A DNA stretch of 64,000 nt from Mycobacterium sp. 852014-52450_SCH5900713 (GCF_001667075.1 NZ_LZIL01000078.1:186001-250000), one strand, 5' to 3'; shown: positions 1 to 9,269, counted from the stretch's first letter. Made by a program: numbers and translations. The notes: a model not told the origin generated them from the sequence alone.

Positions 1-797
1 AGCTTGGAGCTGAGCAGATCCGAGGCGTGTTCGAGCAGCGCGGTCTGCTCGTTGCCGTCCAGTGCCCGACGCAGATAGGGGTTGATCAACACCACATCGC
101 CACCAATCGCGAGCACACCGCTCGAAGACCGCCGTGCCTGCTGCAGATACGCCTCCAACAGCGCAGTCTCACCCTGATGGGCCACCGCCCGCATGCGATC
201 CTCAATTTGACGACCGGCGCTGGTAGCCAGCGCGAGCAACAGTGGGTCGGATTCGTCGGCCAGACAACTCAGATTGACGGTGCCGATTACCCTGCGCGTT
301 ATCGGATCCCGGATCGGCGAACCCGCGCACGCGAAACCGGTGAACATAGCGACGAAATGCTCGCCGCCGCAAATGAACGCGGGCCGCCCGGTCTCGAGCG
401 CGGTGCCAATCCCGTTGGTGCCCGCCACCTCTTCAGCCAAGCTATAGCCCGGTATGAGGCTCACCCTGTCCAACGCGTTGAGGATGGACACTTCTGCGGC
501 GGTCCGTTCAACCACCACCGCGTCGGTTGATGTCAGGATGACGCTGACAGCTTGCGCAGCCAGGTCATCGGTGACGCACCGCAGCACCGGCGCGGCCGCA
601 CGCGCCAACCGCGAACCCATATTTGGTTCACGCACATACGGCAGCTCGACCCGGTCCGGGTGAACGTGCAGGGCCTCGGACCGACGCCAGGAATCCAGCA
701 CGCTTGGGGGCAAGGTCTCCGCCTCCAAGGACCCCTCGCACAAGAACCGTTCCCTCACCCGGCGAACATCGGTTTGGACGCCGGCCCGCAAGATCAT
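1..797 (-). CDS. GAF-domain Fis-type (AcoR-like) transcriptional regulator, 3' part beyond window
   Basis: The minus frame is open from an ATG at 797 to the window edge, giving about 265 residues with no stop. The N-terminus carries the family signature VLDSWRRSEALHV. A GAF-like domain follows (about residues 60-220), with stretches such as AGTNGIGTALETGRPAF and CAGSPIRDPITRRVIGTVNLS. Family knowledge: AcoR/MimR-type activators sense small ligands through GAF and bind inverted repeats through a C-terminal Fis helix-turn-helix, which would lie outside the window. The palindromic pair at 851-891 sits 54 nt upstream of this start and faces the divergent operon. The regulator probably controls itself and its neighbours. 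Whether it keeps an AAA+ sigma-54 domain cannot be seen; mycobacteria lack sigma-54. Confidence 0.75.
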   Translation of the reverse strand, partial: MILRAGVQTDVRRVRERFLCEGSLEAETLPPSVLDSWRRSEALHVHPDRVELPYVREPNMGSRLARAAAPVLRCVTDDLAAQAVSVILTSTDAVVVERTAAEVSILNALDRVSLIPGYSLAEEVAGTNGIGTALETGRPAFICGGEHFVAMFTGFACAGSPIRDPITRRVIGTVNLSCLADESDPLLLALATSAGRQIEDRMRAVAHQGETALLEAYLQQARRSSSGVLAIGGDVVLINPYLRRALDGNEQTALLEHASDLLSSK

Positions 798-850
798 CGA
801 CGCATGGACCTCGCTCCCGACAGAGCGGTGCAGCCGCCCCCCAATACTGG

Positions 851-891
851 CGTCTCAGATTGAGACGGCCAACCCTGCTCAGATTGAGACG
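851..891. promoter_or_regulatory. Tandem TGAGACG operator, copy 1
   Basis: A perfect palindrome, CGTCTCA-GAT-TGAGACG, occupies 851-867. A weaker copy (GCTCA-GAT-TGAGACG) ends at 891, with centres 24 bp apart. The same strong-then-weak arrangement on the same strand recurs at 9688-9727. It lies between the GAF/Fis regulator (minus) and the Rv2628-like/LuxR operon (plus). By analogy with AcoR-family sites it is the probable target of the regulator encoded beside it (inference). Confidence 0.65.
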
Positions 892-1097
892 TTCAGTGTA
901 CGCCCGCGGCGGTGTCATGGGTCATGTCAGCTAACACATCGGACGGATCGGAAGAGTGATGGTGAGGCCGCGGCGGATGCAGCGCCGAAACGCAACGGCG
1001 GCTTGGCCGCCGGGCGATCCAAGGCCGGCCATCCCCGCTCGAGTCACCCGATGCAGCGCGACAACCACAGCGGTGATGCAGCGAAAGGCGTGGAGAA

Positions 1098-1313
1098 ATG
1101 ACCATCTATCAGCTGACCGATCGCCTACACGACGGCCGCACCGTACGCGTCCAAGCAGATCAAATCGCGGCGACAGTGGCGTCATGGCTGGCCGAGCTGG
1201 GCGCCTGCAGTCCATTAGTAGAGCTGCTCAGTCGAGCGGTGCGCGATGGTGACTGGCCTGCAACGCACGAGATAGCGGACTATCTGTCGGTCGAAGTCCA
1301 GGTGGCAGCATGA
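1098..1313 (+). CDS. Rv2628-like DosR-regulon-type small protein
   Basis: This 71-residue protein reads MTIYQLTDRLHDGRTVRV... and ends ...ADYLSVEVQVAA. From memory it aligns end to end with the C-terminal 70 residues of M. tuberculosis Rv2628, a DosR-regulon latency antigen of unknown function: (T)IYQ-TDR-HDGRT, SWL-ELG--SPL, RDGDWPA, LSVE---A. It lacks Rv2628's long basic N-terminus. The start is set by GGAGA just before the ATG. No membrane segment is seen. The stop overlaps the next ATG (ATGA at 1310), so it probably heads a coupled operon leading to the LuxR regulators. I see no clear DosR box upstream; the palindromes at 851-891 are the only obvious control element. Confidence 0.75.
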   Translation: MTIYQLTDRLHDGRTVRVQADQIAATVASWLAELGACSPLVELLSRAVRDGDWPATHEIADYLSVEVQVAA

Positions 1314-1558
1314 CGTCGCGGGGGGAGTCGGAACCGCTTTTTGAGGCAGGCTCGATCCCCTCACCGACGAGGCCGCTGTTTCAGACCGCCTTCGACAACT
1401 TTGATCGCCGGTCACCCACCGCGGTGGACATCCAGAATCCCGATCGCCGCCATTCGCTCGCGATCGAGGGTCGCCGGAGCCAGTCTGGCGACTTCGCGTT
1501 GCGGTGGTGGGCCAGCGAGGCTAACGCCCCCGCACCGTGTAGGGGCGGGCTCCGATGA
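1310..1558 (+). CDS. Possible 82-aa coupled ORF, unrecognised
   Basis: The ORF begins MTSRGESEPLFEAG and ends PAPCRGGLR. It matches no family I recognise and has no membrane segment. The only support is position: its ATG overlaps the stop of the Rv2628-like gene (ATGA) and its stop overlaps an ATG at 1555 in frame with the following LuxR gene (ATGA again). Such chains can arise by chance. An alternative view is that 1314-1788 is an untranslated leader. Confidence 0.3.
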   Translation: MTSRGESEPLFEAGSIPSPTRPLFQTAFDNFDRRSPTAVDIQNPDRRHSLAIEGRRSQSGDFALRWWASEANAPAPCRGGLR

Positions 1559-1788
1559 CGGTCAGGCCACCAACTTCTGCCCCTTGTGTTCCCGTGGATC
1601 GTCAGCGCCCACCCGAGCGCGTGAATGTGCCAGGTGCGTCGCAACAAATGGTCGAAGCCGTTTCACAGGAGGTGGGGCGCGGTAACACGCCTACACTGGC
1701 TACCAGCGCTAATGGTCGCGACAACTGTGGACGATACAACGGGGAGGCCTTCCGCCCACCTGCTTCACGTCGGGGGGCGGCTGTTCGC

Positions 1789-4581
1789 GTGAGCACCGCC
1801 AGGACGTCGGGGAACGTGCGCATACCGCCGATTCGTGGGCGAACGGGCGAGCTGAAGGTGATCGACGCGCTGGTCGCGGCGCTGGCTCAGGGGCGCGGGG
1901 GCGTCCTGGTCATCGAGGGGCCGCCGGGCATCGGGAAGAGCCGCTTGTTGACCGAGGTCTTGGCGCGCGCCGAGGAAGCCGGTGTTCGGACACTATTCGG
2001 CGAGGCGTTCGAGTACCAGCAGACGGTGCCGTTTTTCTCGCTCTTCATGGCAACCCTGCGCGCGGATCCCCCTGTCGGCGATGCGGAAGCGTTGCGCCGC
2101 CTAGGCGGCTCGGCCGATCTGCGTTACTGGGTGGTACACGATCTGGCCGACGCGATTCATGCGGCAGCTGCGGAAATCCCGCTGGCGATTGTGCTGGAGG
2201 ACATCCACTGGGCCGATACCGGCACGGCGTTGGCGCTGCGGTCGCTCGCCACAATGCGCCCGGATGTGCCTGTTTTGTGGGTGCTGACCGCCCGCGCCGG
2301 GGCTGGCGGGCCTGCGGTGCAGGAGACCTTGTCGGTGCTGGACCGCGCGAACGCCACGTTCGTGCGATTGGCCGCCATGGCGCCGGACGCCGTCGCCGAC
2401 ATGGTCTGCGACGCCGTGCGGGCGAGGGCAGATGCATCGCTATTGGATCTGGCCGCCAAGGCGCACGGCAATCCGTTTTTGGTCACCGAGCTGATCGGGG
2501 GTCTGGGCGAGGAAGGCCGGCTCAATCTCTCCGGGGGCCGTGCGATGGTCACCGGAGACGGGTTGCCGCGGCGCCTGGGCGCAACGATGCATCAGCGGCT
2601 CGACCTGCTCTCCGAGGGTGCTTCCGAGGTGGTGCGGGTGGCCGCGGTGCTGCCCGACCGGTTTTCGGCGGGCTTGCTGGCCGCGATGCTGGAACGGTCG
2701 CCCGCGTCGTTGCTCTCGGCGCTCGAGGAGGCGGTGCGCGCGGATCTGCTCGTGGAAGATGGTGAGCGGCTGAGGTTTCGGCATGACTTGCTGCGTGAGG
2801 CCACCCGGCAGTCGTTACCCCAGTCGCTGCGGCGAGCGATGGAGCGCCAGTCGGCCTCGGTCATGCTGGGCATGGGCGCGGCCCCGGCCGAGGTCGCCAC
2901 CCAGCTGGCCCGAAGCGCGGAGCCCGGGGACAGGGAGGCGGTCGGTGCCCTGCGGCAGGCCGCTCAGTCGGTGGGCCGCGGCGATGCGAGTGCGGCCGCG
3001 GACTTGTGCAAGCGTGCGTTGGATTTGTTGCCCGACGATGACGCTGAGCACGGCTCACTGGTAGCTGAAACGGTGGAGTTGCTCAACCGGGCCAGCCGCT
3101 ACGGCGAGGCCGAAGAATTGGCGGTCACCGCGCTCTCGGAGGCGGCGTCGCCGGAGGAGGAGGCGGAGATTCGCCTCCGGTTCCCGACGATCAATATGCA
3201 CAGTGCCCAGCGGCGGGTCGAGGAGAATCGCCGAGCGCTGCAGTTGGGCGGCGTCAGCGAGGTCACCCGGGCGCGGCATCTGGCCTTGCTGGCCTACAAC
3301 CTGCTCTACGACCAGCGTGGGCAAGAGCGCGCGGCGGCCGACGAGGCCGCTGCGGCTGCGGCAGCGACCGGCGATATCGAGTCCAAGATCGTGGCCGATG
3401 TCGCCCTCGCTTGTCTCGACTGTGCGGACGGCTATGCGGGCCGCGCCCTTCGCCGCCTCGAGGAGGCCGGCGCGCTCGCCCGCGCGAGTGATCCGACACC
3501 GGCCCATGACTTGCTTGCGGCGCACCACGCGAACCTGCTGGCGGTGGTCGGCCGGTTGGACGACGCCGCAGCCCAGATCGCCAACGGAATGGAGCAAGCC
3601 CGCCGGGAACGCAACGCGATGGCCCTTGATATCTGGGCCGACATCGACGCCTGGGTTCATCTCGCCGCGGGCCGGTTGTCCGCAGCTCGCGCCGAGGTTG
3701 AATCCCTGCCACGCCCGCGGCGGACAGGCGCGACCGACCTGGACGTGATCCGCATGGCGCTTCTGGCCAAAGTGGCGGCGCACACCGATGACCGAAACTT
3801 GCTGCAGCAGACGGCCAATGACGCTCGTAACGCGTACCCAACCGGCGCATCTACCGTACGTCGGGCAGCGGCACACGTGCTCGCGCTGGCAGCGTGGCAG
3901 CGCGACAACGTCCATGACGCGATGCGCTGGCTCGGCGACATCACCCTACTCGGGACACCACTCACGCCTGAGGTCTTGGATCTGGTTGCCTTGGGTGCGC
4001 GGGTGGCCTCGGCCGGCGGCGATGCCGGTTTACGCGCACGTGTCCTGCAGGCCACCGAGGCACTGGAGCGTGAGCGGTCACCGGTGCCGCTGTTCTCGGG
4101 GGTGGCCGGATATGCCCGCGGAATCCTCGAACGCGACGTCGACGCATTGGTGGCGGCCGCGGAGTTGCTTCACTCGTCGGCGCGGCCGCTCCTTTACGCA
4201 AGCGCGGCCGAGGATGCCGGCGGCGAGCTGAGCCATGAACAACGCAACGCTGAGGCGCTCGACCATCTCAACGCGGCATTCGACACCTACGTCGAGCACG
4301 AAGCGATTTCCGATGCCCGCCGGGTCGGCCGCGCGCTGCGCCGACAAGGCGTGGAACGGCGCATCGTCACCCACCAGCGCGCAGCAACCGGCTGGGACAG
4401 CCTCACCGACTCCGAACTCAAGGTCATCAACCTCATCGCACAAGGCGCGACCAACCGCGACGTCGCCACTGCACTGCACCTCTCGCCCCACACCGTCAAG
4501 ACCCACGTCCACAACGCATTCGCCAAACTCGGCATCACATCCCGCGCCCAATTGACGCAGCTCATGCGGCCTTCGGATTGA
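1789..4581 (+). CDS. AAA-ATPase LuxR-family transcriptional regulator, copy 1
   Basis: A large STAND-type regulator of 930 residues from the GTG at 1789. It has Walker A GPPGIGKS (about residues 44-51), Walker B LAIVLEDIHWAD (about 132-143), a long TPR-like helical middle, and a C-terminal LuxR helix-turn-helix (LTDSELKVINLIAQGATNRDVATALHLSPHTVKTH is the last-60-residue core, cited by position only in part). I chose 1789 because the paralogue at 4675 aligns from there (..PPIRGR..). An in-frame ATG at 1555 would add 78 residues of unmatched, low-complexity sequence but would be ATGA-coupled to the preceding ORF. The family senses ligands through ATP-dependent oligomerisation; its signal and targets are unknown here. 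Confidence 0.9.
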   Translation: MSTARTSGNVRIPPIRGRTGELKVIDALVAALAQGRGGVLVIEGPPGIGKSRLLTEVLARAEEAGVRTLFGEAFEYQQTVPFFSLFMATLRADPPVGDAEALRRLGGSADLRYWVVHDLADAIHAAAAEIPLAIVLEDIHWADTGTALALRSLATMRPDVPVLWVLTARAGAGGPAVQETLSVLDRANATFVRLAAMAPDAVADMVCDAVRARADASLLDLAAKAHGNPFLVTELIGGLGEEGRLNLSGGRAMVTGDGLPRRLGATMHQRLDLLSEGASEVVRVAAVLPDRFSAGLLAAMLERSPASLLSALEEAVRADLLVEDGERLRFRHDLLREATRQSLPQSLRRAMERQSASVMLGMGAAPAEVATQLARSAEPGDREAVGALRQAAQSVGRGDASAAADLCKRALDLLPDDDAEHGSLVAETVELLNRASRYGEAEELAVTALSEAASPEEEAEIRLRFPTINMHSAQRRVEENRRALQLGGVSEVTRARHLALLAYNLLYDQRGQERAAADEAAAAAAATGDIESKIVADVALACLDCADGYAGRALRRLEEAGALARASDPTPAHDLLAAHHANLLAVVGRLDDAAAQIANGMEQARRERNAMALDIWADIDAWVHLAAGRLSAARAEVESLPRPRRTGATDLDVIRMALLAKVAAHTDDRNLLQQTANDARNAYPTGASTVRRAAAHVLALAAWQRDNVHDAMRWLGDITLLGTPLTPEVLDLVALGARVASAGGDAGLRARVLQATEALERERSPVPLFSGVAGYARGILERDVDALVAAAELLHSSARPLLYASAAEDAGGELSHEQRNAEALDHLNAAFDTYVEHEAISDARRVGRALRRQGVERRIVTHQRAATGWDSLTDSELKVINLIAQGATNRDVATALHLSPHTVKTHVHNAFAKLGITSRAQLTQLMRPSD

Positions 4582-4601
4582 CCGACAGCAAATCTGGTCG
4601 A

Positions 4602-4645
4602 TGCAGTGCACGGCCTACAATGACGTGCACTGCAATGCACAGTGC
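4602..4645. repeat. Overlapping inverted repeats between the two LuxR genes
   Basis: TGCAGTGCAC (4602-4611) and GTGCACTGCA (4625-4634) are perfect 10-bp arms around a 13-nt spacer. A second, mutually exclusive hairpin pairs GCACTG (4627-4632) with CAGTGC (4640-4645). The pair lies 21 nt after the first LuxR stop and 30 nt before the second LuxR start. It could be a regulator site, an RNA switch-like pair of hairpins, or a weak terminator. There is no U-tract. Confidence 0.55.
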
Positions 4646-4674
4646 GGTGGACAATCCGCTAGACAGGACACCCG

Positions 4675-7488
4675 ATGGGGTCTTCGACCGGCCTATTCGA
4701 CGTCGGCGGCCAGCGCCTGGTCACTCCGCCGATTCGCGGGCGGGCAGACGAGCTGAAGGTGATCGGCGCGCTGCTCGCTGCGGTCGCCCAGGGGCACGGG
4801 GGCGTACTGGTCATCGAGGGGCCACCGGGAATCGGGAAGAGCCGCTTGCTGACCGAGGTTTTGGCACGCGCCGAGAAAGCCGGTGTTCGGGCACTATTCG
4901 GCGAGGCCTTCGAGTATCAGCAAACGGTGCCGTTCTTCTCGCTGTTCATGGCGACGCTGCGCGCCGATCCCCCGGTTGGAGACGCCGAGGCACTGCGCGA
5001 ACTGGGCGGCTCGGCGGATCTGGGCTATTGGGTGGTCAACGATCTGCACAATGCGATCAATGCCGCGGCGGCGGAAACTCCGCTGGTGATCGTGTTGGAG
5101 GACCTTCACTGGGCCGATACGGGCACGCTGTTGGCACTGCGGTCGCTGGCCGCCGCAGGCCCGGATGCAGCGGTTTTGTGGGTCTTGACTGCCCGCACCG
5201 GGGCCGGTGGGCCGGCGGTGCAGGAAACCTTGTCGGTGCTGCACCGCGCGAACGCCACATTCGTACGATTGGGGGCCATGGCGCCGGATGCGGTCGCCGA
5301 CATGGTTCAAGACGCGGTGCGGGCGACGGCGGATGAGTCTCTATTGACGCTGGCCGCCAAAGCGCACGGCAATCCATTCCTTGTCAGCGAGCTTGTGCAG
5401 GGTTTGGGCGAGGAGAACCGCCTGAAAGTCAGCGGCGGACGGGCGATGGCCACCGGAGATGCGCTGCCGCGCCGGCTGGGCGTCGGTATGCAGCAGCGAC
5501 TGGACCTGCTCTCCGAGGGTGCTTCGGAGGTGGTGCGGGTGGCCGCAGTGCTGCCCGACCGGTTCTCGGCGGGCTTGCTGGCCGCGATGCTGGACCGTCG
5601 GCCGGTCGCGTTGTTGTCGGCGCTCGAGGAGGCGGTGCGCGCGGACCTGTTCGTCGAAGACGGTGAGCAGTTGAGGTTTCGGCACGACCTGCTGCGTGAG
5701 GCCACCCGCCAGTGCTTGCCGCAGTCGCTGCGGCGGGCGATGGAACGCCAGTCGGCGTCGGTCATGCTGAGTATCGGCGCAGCCCCGGCCGAGGTGGCCA
5801 CCCAGCTGGCGCGTAGCGCCGAGCCGGGGGACCGGGAGGCGATCGACGCGCTACGGCAAGCCGCCCAATCGGTTGGCCGCGGCGATGCGAGTGGGGCCGC
5901 GGACTTAAGCAGGCGCGCGTTGGAGCTGTTGCCAGCCGACGACGCTGAGCATGGATCGCTGGTCGCCGAAACGGTGGAGTGGCTCAATAGGGCCGGCCGC
6001 CACGGTGAGGCCGAAGAAATAGCAGTCGTGGCGCTCTCAGGGGTGGTCTCGCCCGAAGTCGAGGCCGAGATCCGCCTCCGGCTCCCGGCGCACACCAAGC
6101 ACACCACCCAATGGCGGGCGGAGGAGAATCGCCGAGCGCTCGAGTTGAGCGACATCAGCGAGGTCACCCGCGCGCGGCACCTGGCGTGGCTGGCGTACAA
6201 CCTTGTGTTGCAGGACAAAAGGGGGCAACAGCGCACGGCAGCCGACGAGGCTGCCGCCGCCGCGGCAGCCACCGATGATCTCGAGGCCACGATCATGGCC
6301 GAGGTCACCCTCGCTTTGCTCGACATTGGTGAGGGGCACAGGGTCCGCGCCCTAGGCCGTCTCGAACAGCTTTGTTCGCTGGGCTACACGAATGATGCGG
6401 CCTTGGCGCATCACTATGCCGCAATGTACTTCGCAATCCTGCTGGCAGTGGTCGGCCGGTTGGACGACGCGACGACCCGGATCGCCGACGGCGCAGTGCA
6501 GGCCCGCCGGGAAGGCAACGCGATGGTCCTAAATATGTGGACTGTCATTGGTGGGATTGTTCACCTCGCTGCGGGCCGGTTGTCGGCCGCCCGCGACGCG
6601 GCTGAGCCCCTGCCGTCCCCACAGCCGACAGGCGTGAGTGAGCCGGACCTGCTGCGCATCGTGATTATGGCTTCGGTGGCGGTGCGCACGGATGACCGAA
6701 ACATGTTGCAGCAGATGACTAATGACGCACATGATGCCTACTCGAGCGGCTCACCTGCCATCCGTCGAGGAGCAGCGTATGTGCTCGCGCTGGCGGCTTG
6801 GCAGCGCGACGACGTTCATGAAGCGGTGCGCTGGCTCGGCGGCGACATCGCCCTACTCGGAACGCCACTGCAGGTCTATGCCTTGGATCGGCTGATCTTG
6901 AGTGCGCGGGTGGCCTCGGCCGCCGGTGATGCCGGCTTGCGCGCACGGGTCCTGCAGGCCACCGAGATGCTGGAGTGCGAGCGGCCCGCCGTGCCCGTGT
7001 TCTCTGGGGTCGCCGGATATGCCCGCGGGATACTCGAGCGTGATGCCGACGCATTGGTGGCTGCCGCGCAGTTGCTTCACTCGTCTTCGCGGCCGCTTCT
7101 GTACGCGGGCGCTGCCGAGGACGCCGGCGCCGAGCTGAGTCGCGCACAGCGCAATGCCGAAGCGCTCGACCAGCTGAACGCAGCATTCGACGCCTACATC
7201 GAGTGCGAAGCCATCGCCGATGCTCGCCGGGTCGGCCGCGCGCTGCGCCCACTAGGTGTGGAGCGCCGCATCGTCAGCCAACAGCGGGCTAAAACGGGCT
7301 GGGACAGCCTCACCGACTCCGAACTCAAGGTCATCAATCTCATCGCACAGGGCGCGACCAACCGCTCCGTCGCACAGCAACTCCATCTGTCCCCCCACAC
7401 GGTGAAGACCCACGTGCACAACGCATTTGCCAAACTGGGCATTGCCTCCCGCGCCCAATTGGCGCGGCTGATGCGCGGCGCTGATTGA
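4675..7488 (+). CDS. AAA-ATPase LuxR-family transcriptional regulator, copy 2
   Basis: This 937-residue paralogue matches the preceding gene along its whole length: GPPGIGKSRLL P-loop near residue 45, VIVLEDLHWAD Walker B near residue 140, helical repeats, and a LuxR HTH ending near the C-terminus (TNRSVAQQLHLSPHTVKTH). Identity is very high in the ATPase domain and the HTH and drops in the middle (residues about 500-700), where ligand binding would be expected. Tandem duplication followed by divergence of the sensor part is the simplest reading. The start ATG has AGGACA upstream. A shadow of a third copy remains at 9270-9371. Confidence 0.92.
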   Translation: MGSSTGLFDVGGQRLVTPPIRGRADELKVIGALLAAVAQGHGGVLVIEGPPGIGKSRLLTEVLARAEKAGVRALFGEAFEYQQTVPFFSLFMATLRADPPVGDAEALRELGGSADLGYWVVNDLHNAINAAAAETPLVIVLEDLHWADTGTLLALRSLAAAGPDAAVLWVLTARTGAGGPAVQETLSVLHRANATFVRLGAMAPDAVADMVQDAVRATADESLLTLAAKAHGNPFLVSELVQGLGEENRLKVSGGRAMATGDALPRRLGVGMQQRLDLLSEGASEVVRVAAVLPDRFSAGLLAAMLDRRPVALLSALEEAVRADLFVEDGEQLRFRHDLLREATRQCLPQSLRRAMERQSASVMLSIGAAPAEVATQLARSAEPGDREAIDALRQAAQSVGRGDASGAADLSRRALELLPADDAEHGSLVAETVEWLNRAGRHGEAEEIAVVALSGVVSPEVEAEIRLRLPAHTKHTTQWRAEENRRALELSDISEVTRARHLAWLAYNLVLQDKRGQQRTAADEAAAAAAATDDLEATIMAEVTLALLDIGEGHRVRALGRLEQLCSLGYTNDAALAHHYAAMYFAILLAVVGRLDDATTRIADGAVQARREGNAMVLNMWTVIGGIVHLAAGRLSAARDAAEPLPSPQPTGVSEPDLLRIVIMASVAVRTDDRNMLQQMTNDAHDAYSSGSPAIRRGAAYVLALAAWQRDDVHEAVRWLGGDIALLGTPLQVYALDRLILSARVASAAGDAGLRARVLQATEMLECERPAVPVFSGVAGYARGILERDADALVAAAQLLHSSSRPLLYAGAAEDAGAELSRAQRNAEALDQLNAAFDAYIECEAIADARRVGRALRPLGVERRIVSQQRAKTGWDSLTDSELKVINLIAQGATNRSVAQQLHLSPHTVKTHVHNAFAKLGIASRAQLARLMRGAD

Positions 7489-7677
7489 CCAACACGTCAA
7501 ATACGGGCGCCGCCTAGTACTAGACCCATCCGGCCCTAAACATCAATCCTCGGGCGATGGTTTTGCGCGGCCCGCACGACGACCGTGGTAGCCGACAACT
7601 GATCACGTTTTCACCCAAACCGACGGCCTGCTGGGCCACGCCCCGTGCGGGTGAGCACACAAGGGAATGAGCGAACA

Positions 7678-7758
7678 ATGTTGAACGCGGTGCTTGGAAT
7701 GCTGGCGATGGTGCCAGTGGCTTTCGGTCTTGCTGGGTACGCGATGGTGTCCCGATGA
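7678..7758 (+). CDS. 26-aa single-span membrane micropeptide
   Basis: The peptide MLNAVLGMLAMVPVAFGLAG continues YAMVSR and is almost wholly hydrophobic, with a short polar or basic end, as expected of one transmembrane helix. AAGGGA lies 11 nt upstream. A diverged second copy with a frameshift sits at 9559-9643, at nearly the same distance (188 against 190 nt) after a LuxR C-terminus, so it is a conserved unit. Its stop overlaps the next ATG (ATGA). Function is unknown; micropeptides of this shape often bind membrane enzymes. Confidence 0.55.
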   Translation: MLNAVLGMLAMVPVAFGLAGYAMVSR

Positions 7759-7844
7759 CCGCCGGTCACGCCAGCTCGCCGAACCAGCAAGCAGGACCGT
7801 ACATCTCGATGCGCACCCGTGCCGGGCTAGCTGAGCGGCAATGA
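7755..7844 (+). CDS. Possible 29-aa coupled micro-ORF
   Basis: The ORF MTAGHASSPNQQAGPY... overlaps the 26-aa peptide by ATGA at its start and the hydrolase ATG at 7841 by ATGA at its end. It has no recognisable feature. Its role may simply be to carry ribosomes from the micropeptide to the hydrolase. Evidence is positional only. Confidence 0.35.
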   Translation: MTAGHASSPNQQAGPYISMRTRAGLAERQ

Positions 7845-9046
7845 CGATGCCTGGCTGGATTCCTCGCCCGCGAAAAACTGCCATGCCCGGTAACGAAGCG
7901 ATGACGCCCCAGACGCCGCCAACGCGATGCGGCCGTAGGCGAATGCGGACACGCCGATCGCTGGCCCGCGACCGCTCAGTTACCACGAGCGATGGCGTCT
8001 CGCTGTCGGTTCGTGACTGGGAATCTGACACCGCCGGCCATACAGTCGTACTTCTCCACGGCTTTTGCTTGAACAAACAGTCTTGGAACATCCAGATGAG
8101 CCAGCTGATCGGTCGCTGGGGCAACAGCATCCGAATCATCAGCTACGACCACCGTGGTCACGGCGACTCCGGGAATGCGTCAATGCACACCTACCGGATC
8201 GACCGACTCGCCGACGACCTCGCCGAGTTGCTTGTCGCACTTGGTGTTACGGGCCCGGCCACCCTGGTCGGGCACTCGATGGGAGGCATGGCGGCCTTGG
8301 CCTATCTTCGCCGGCCGGCCAGCAAGCGTCCCGTTGAGCCGGAGAACCTTGTTCTCGTCGCGACCGCTGCGGGAAACCTCTGCTCGCATGGGCTGGGCCG
8401 GCTGCTGAGCAGCCCCGCGACAAGCATGCTCTACCACCTCGTACACCGCATGCCCCGCGCGGGTACCGATGAGGTAGTCCAATTCCTCGCCCGGCCAGTC
8501 TGCGCGGCACTGACCCGATATGGCGGATACGGTGAAGCCGCGCCAAAATCGTTGGTCGCGATGTCCGCTGCCGCCATCAACGCCACCCCGTCAACTACCA
8601 AAGTCGGCTTCCTGCGCGGTCTGAAAGAGTACGACTGCACTCAAACCCTGAGCTCTGTCACGGCCAAAACAACCATCATCAGTGGAGGAGCGGACAGACT
8701 CACGCCGATGTGGCACGCCCGCGAGCTGGCCGACGCTATCCCCGGGGCGACGCTCATCCACCGGCCCACCGCAGGGCATACGCTTTTGCATGAAGTCCCA
8801 CAAGTGGTCACCGGAGCCATCAGCTCCGCCATCGCCGCCGGCAGTCCGGCGCTCGCGGCCGGGAGCCAGGTAAGTCGGTTGGCACAGTCCGACGCCGTTA
8901 CCCGCGGCATCGACCATGGTCGTTCTGGAGCGTGTGACCCCGCCGCGACCGCGGCGTCGGAAAGCCCGCCAGGCGACTTCCGCATCGACCATAGCGATTC
9001 GGCAGCCATGGCCTCGCCCGTTGACATTGAGGAGCGAGCGTCATGA
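7841..9046 (+). CDS. Alpha/beta-hydrolase fold protein
   Basis: A serine hydrolase of 401 residues. The strand-turn HGFCLNKQSW gives the oxyanion region, GHSMGG the nucleophile elbow (Ser near residue 145), GGADRLTP the acid, and TAGHTLLHE the catalytic His. The core fold runs from about residue 45 to 330; the last 70 residues are low-complexity. The N-terminal 35-45 residues are basic and poorly conserved in style, so ATG 7943 is an alternative start, but the ATGA overlap at 7841 favours the longer form. It resembles mycobacterial lipase/esterase and haloperoxidase-like hydrolases; the substrate cannot be told. It is flanked by micro-ORFs and lies inside the duplicated LuxR segment. Confidence 0.85.
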   Translation: MTMPGWIPRPRKTAMPGNEAMTPQTPPTRCGRRRMRTRRSLARDRSVTTSDGVSLSVRDWESDTAGHTVVLLHGFCLNKQSWNIQMSQLIGRWGNSIRIISYDHRGHGDSGNASMHTYRIDRLADDLAELLVALGVTGPATLVGHSMGGMAALAYLRRPASKRPVEPENLVLVATAAGNLCSHGLGRLLSSPATSMLYHLVHRMPRAGTDEVVQFLARPVCAALTRYGGYGEAAPKSLVAMSAAAINATPSTTKVGFLRGLKEYDCTQTLSSVTAKTTIISGGADRLTPMWHARELADAIPGATLIHRPTAGHTLLHEVPQVVTGAISSAIAAGSPALAAGSQVSRLAQSDAVTRGIDHGRSGACDPAATAASESPPGDFRIDHSDSAAMASPVDIEERAS

Positions 9047-9111
9047 CCCGGCTAGGCACGGCCTCCGCCCTACTCGGAGTCTTCGCAGGCGATTACACGT
9101 CGGCAGCATGA
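9043..9111 (+). CDS. Possible 22-aa coupled micro-ORF or gene stub
   Basis: ATG 9043 overlaps the hydrolase stop (ATGA) and encodes MTRLGTASALLGVFAGDYTSAA. It may be the beginning of a gene lost when the following segment was rearranged, because the sequence after it soon enters the relic of a third LuxR gene. No function can be proposed. Confidence 0.3.
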   Translation: MTRLGTASALLGVFAGDYTSAA

Positions 9112-9269
9112 CCGTTCGGCGGGCTGGGGCTGCGTGAGCGCGTTCCAGCCCGCCGAATTCCATGTGCAAGGACTCAGTGCGAAGACCGCTTCTTTCGCCG
9201 CTCAGACGAGAGTTCCTGGCCGGCAATGACTCTGATCGCGTCACCCGCTTGCGATCTTTCTGAGAACTG

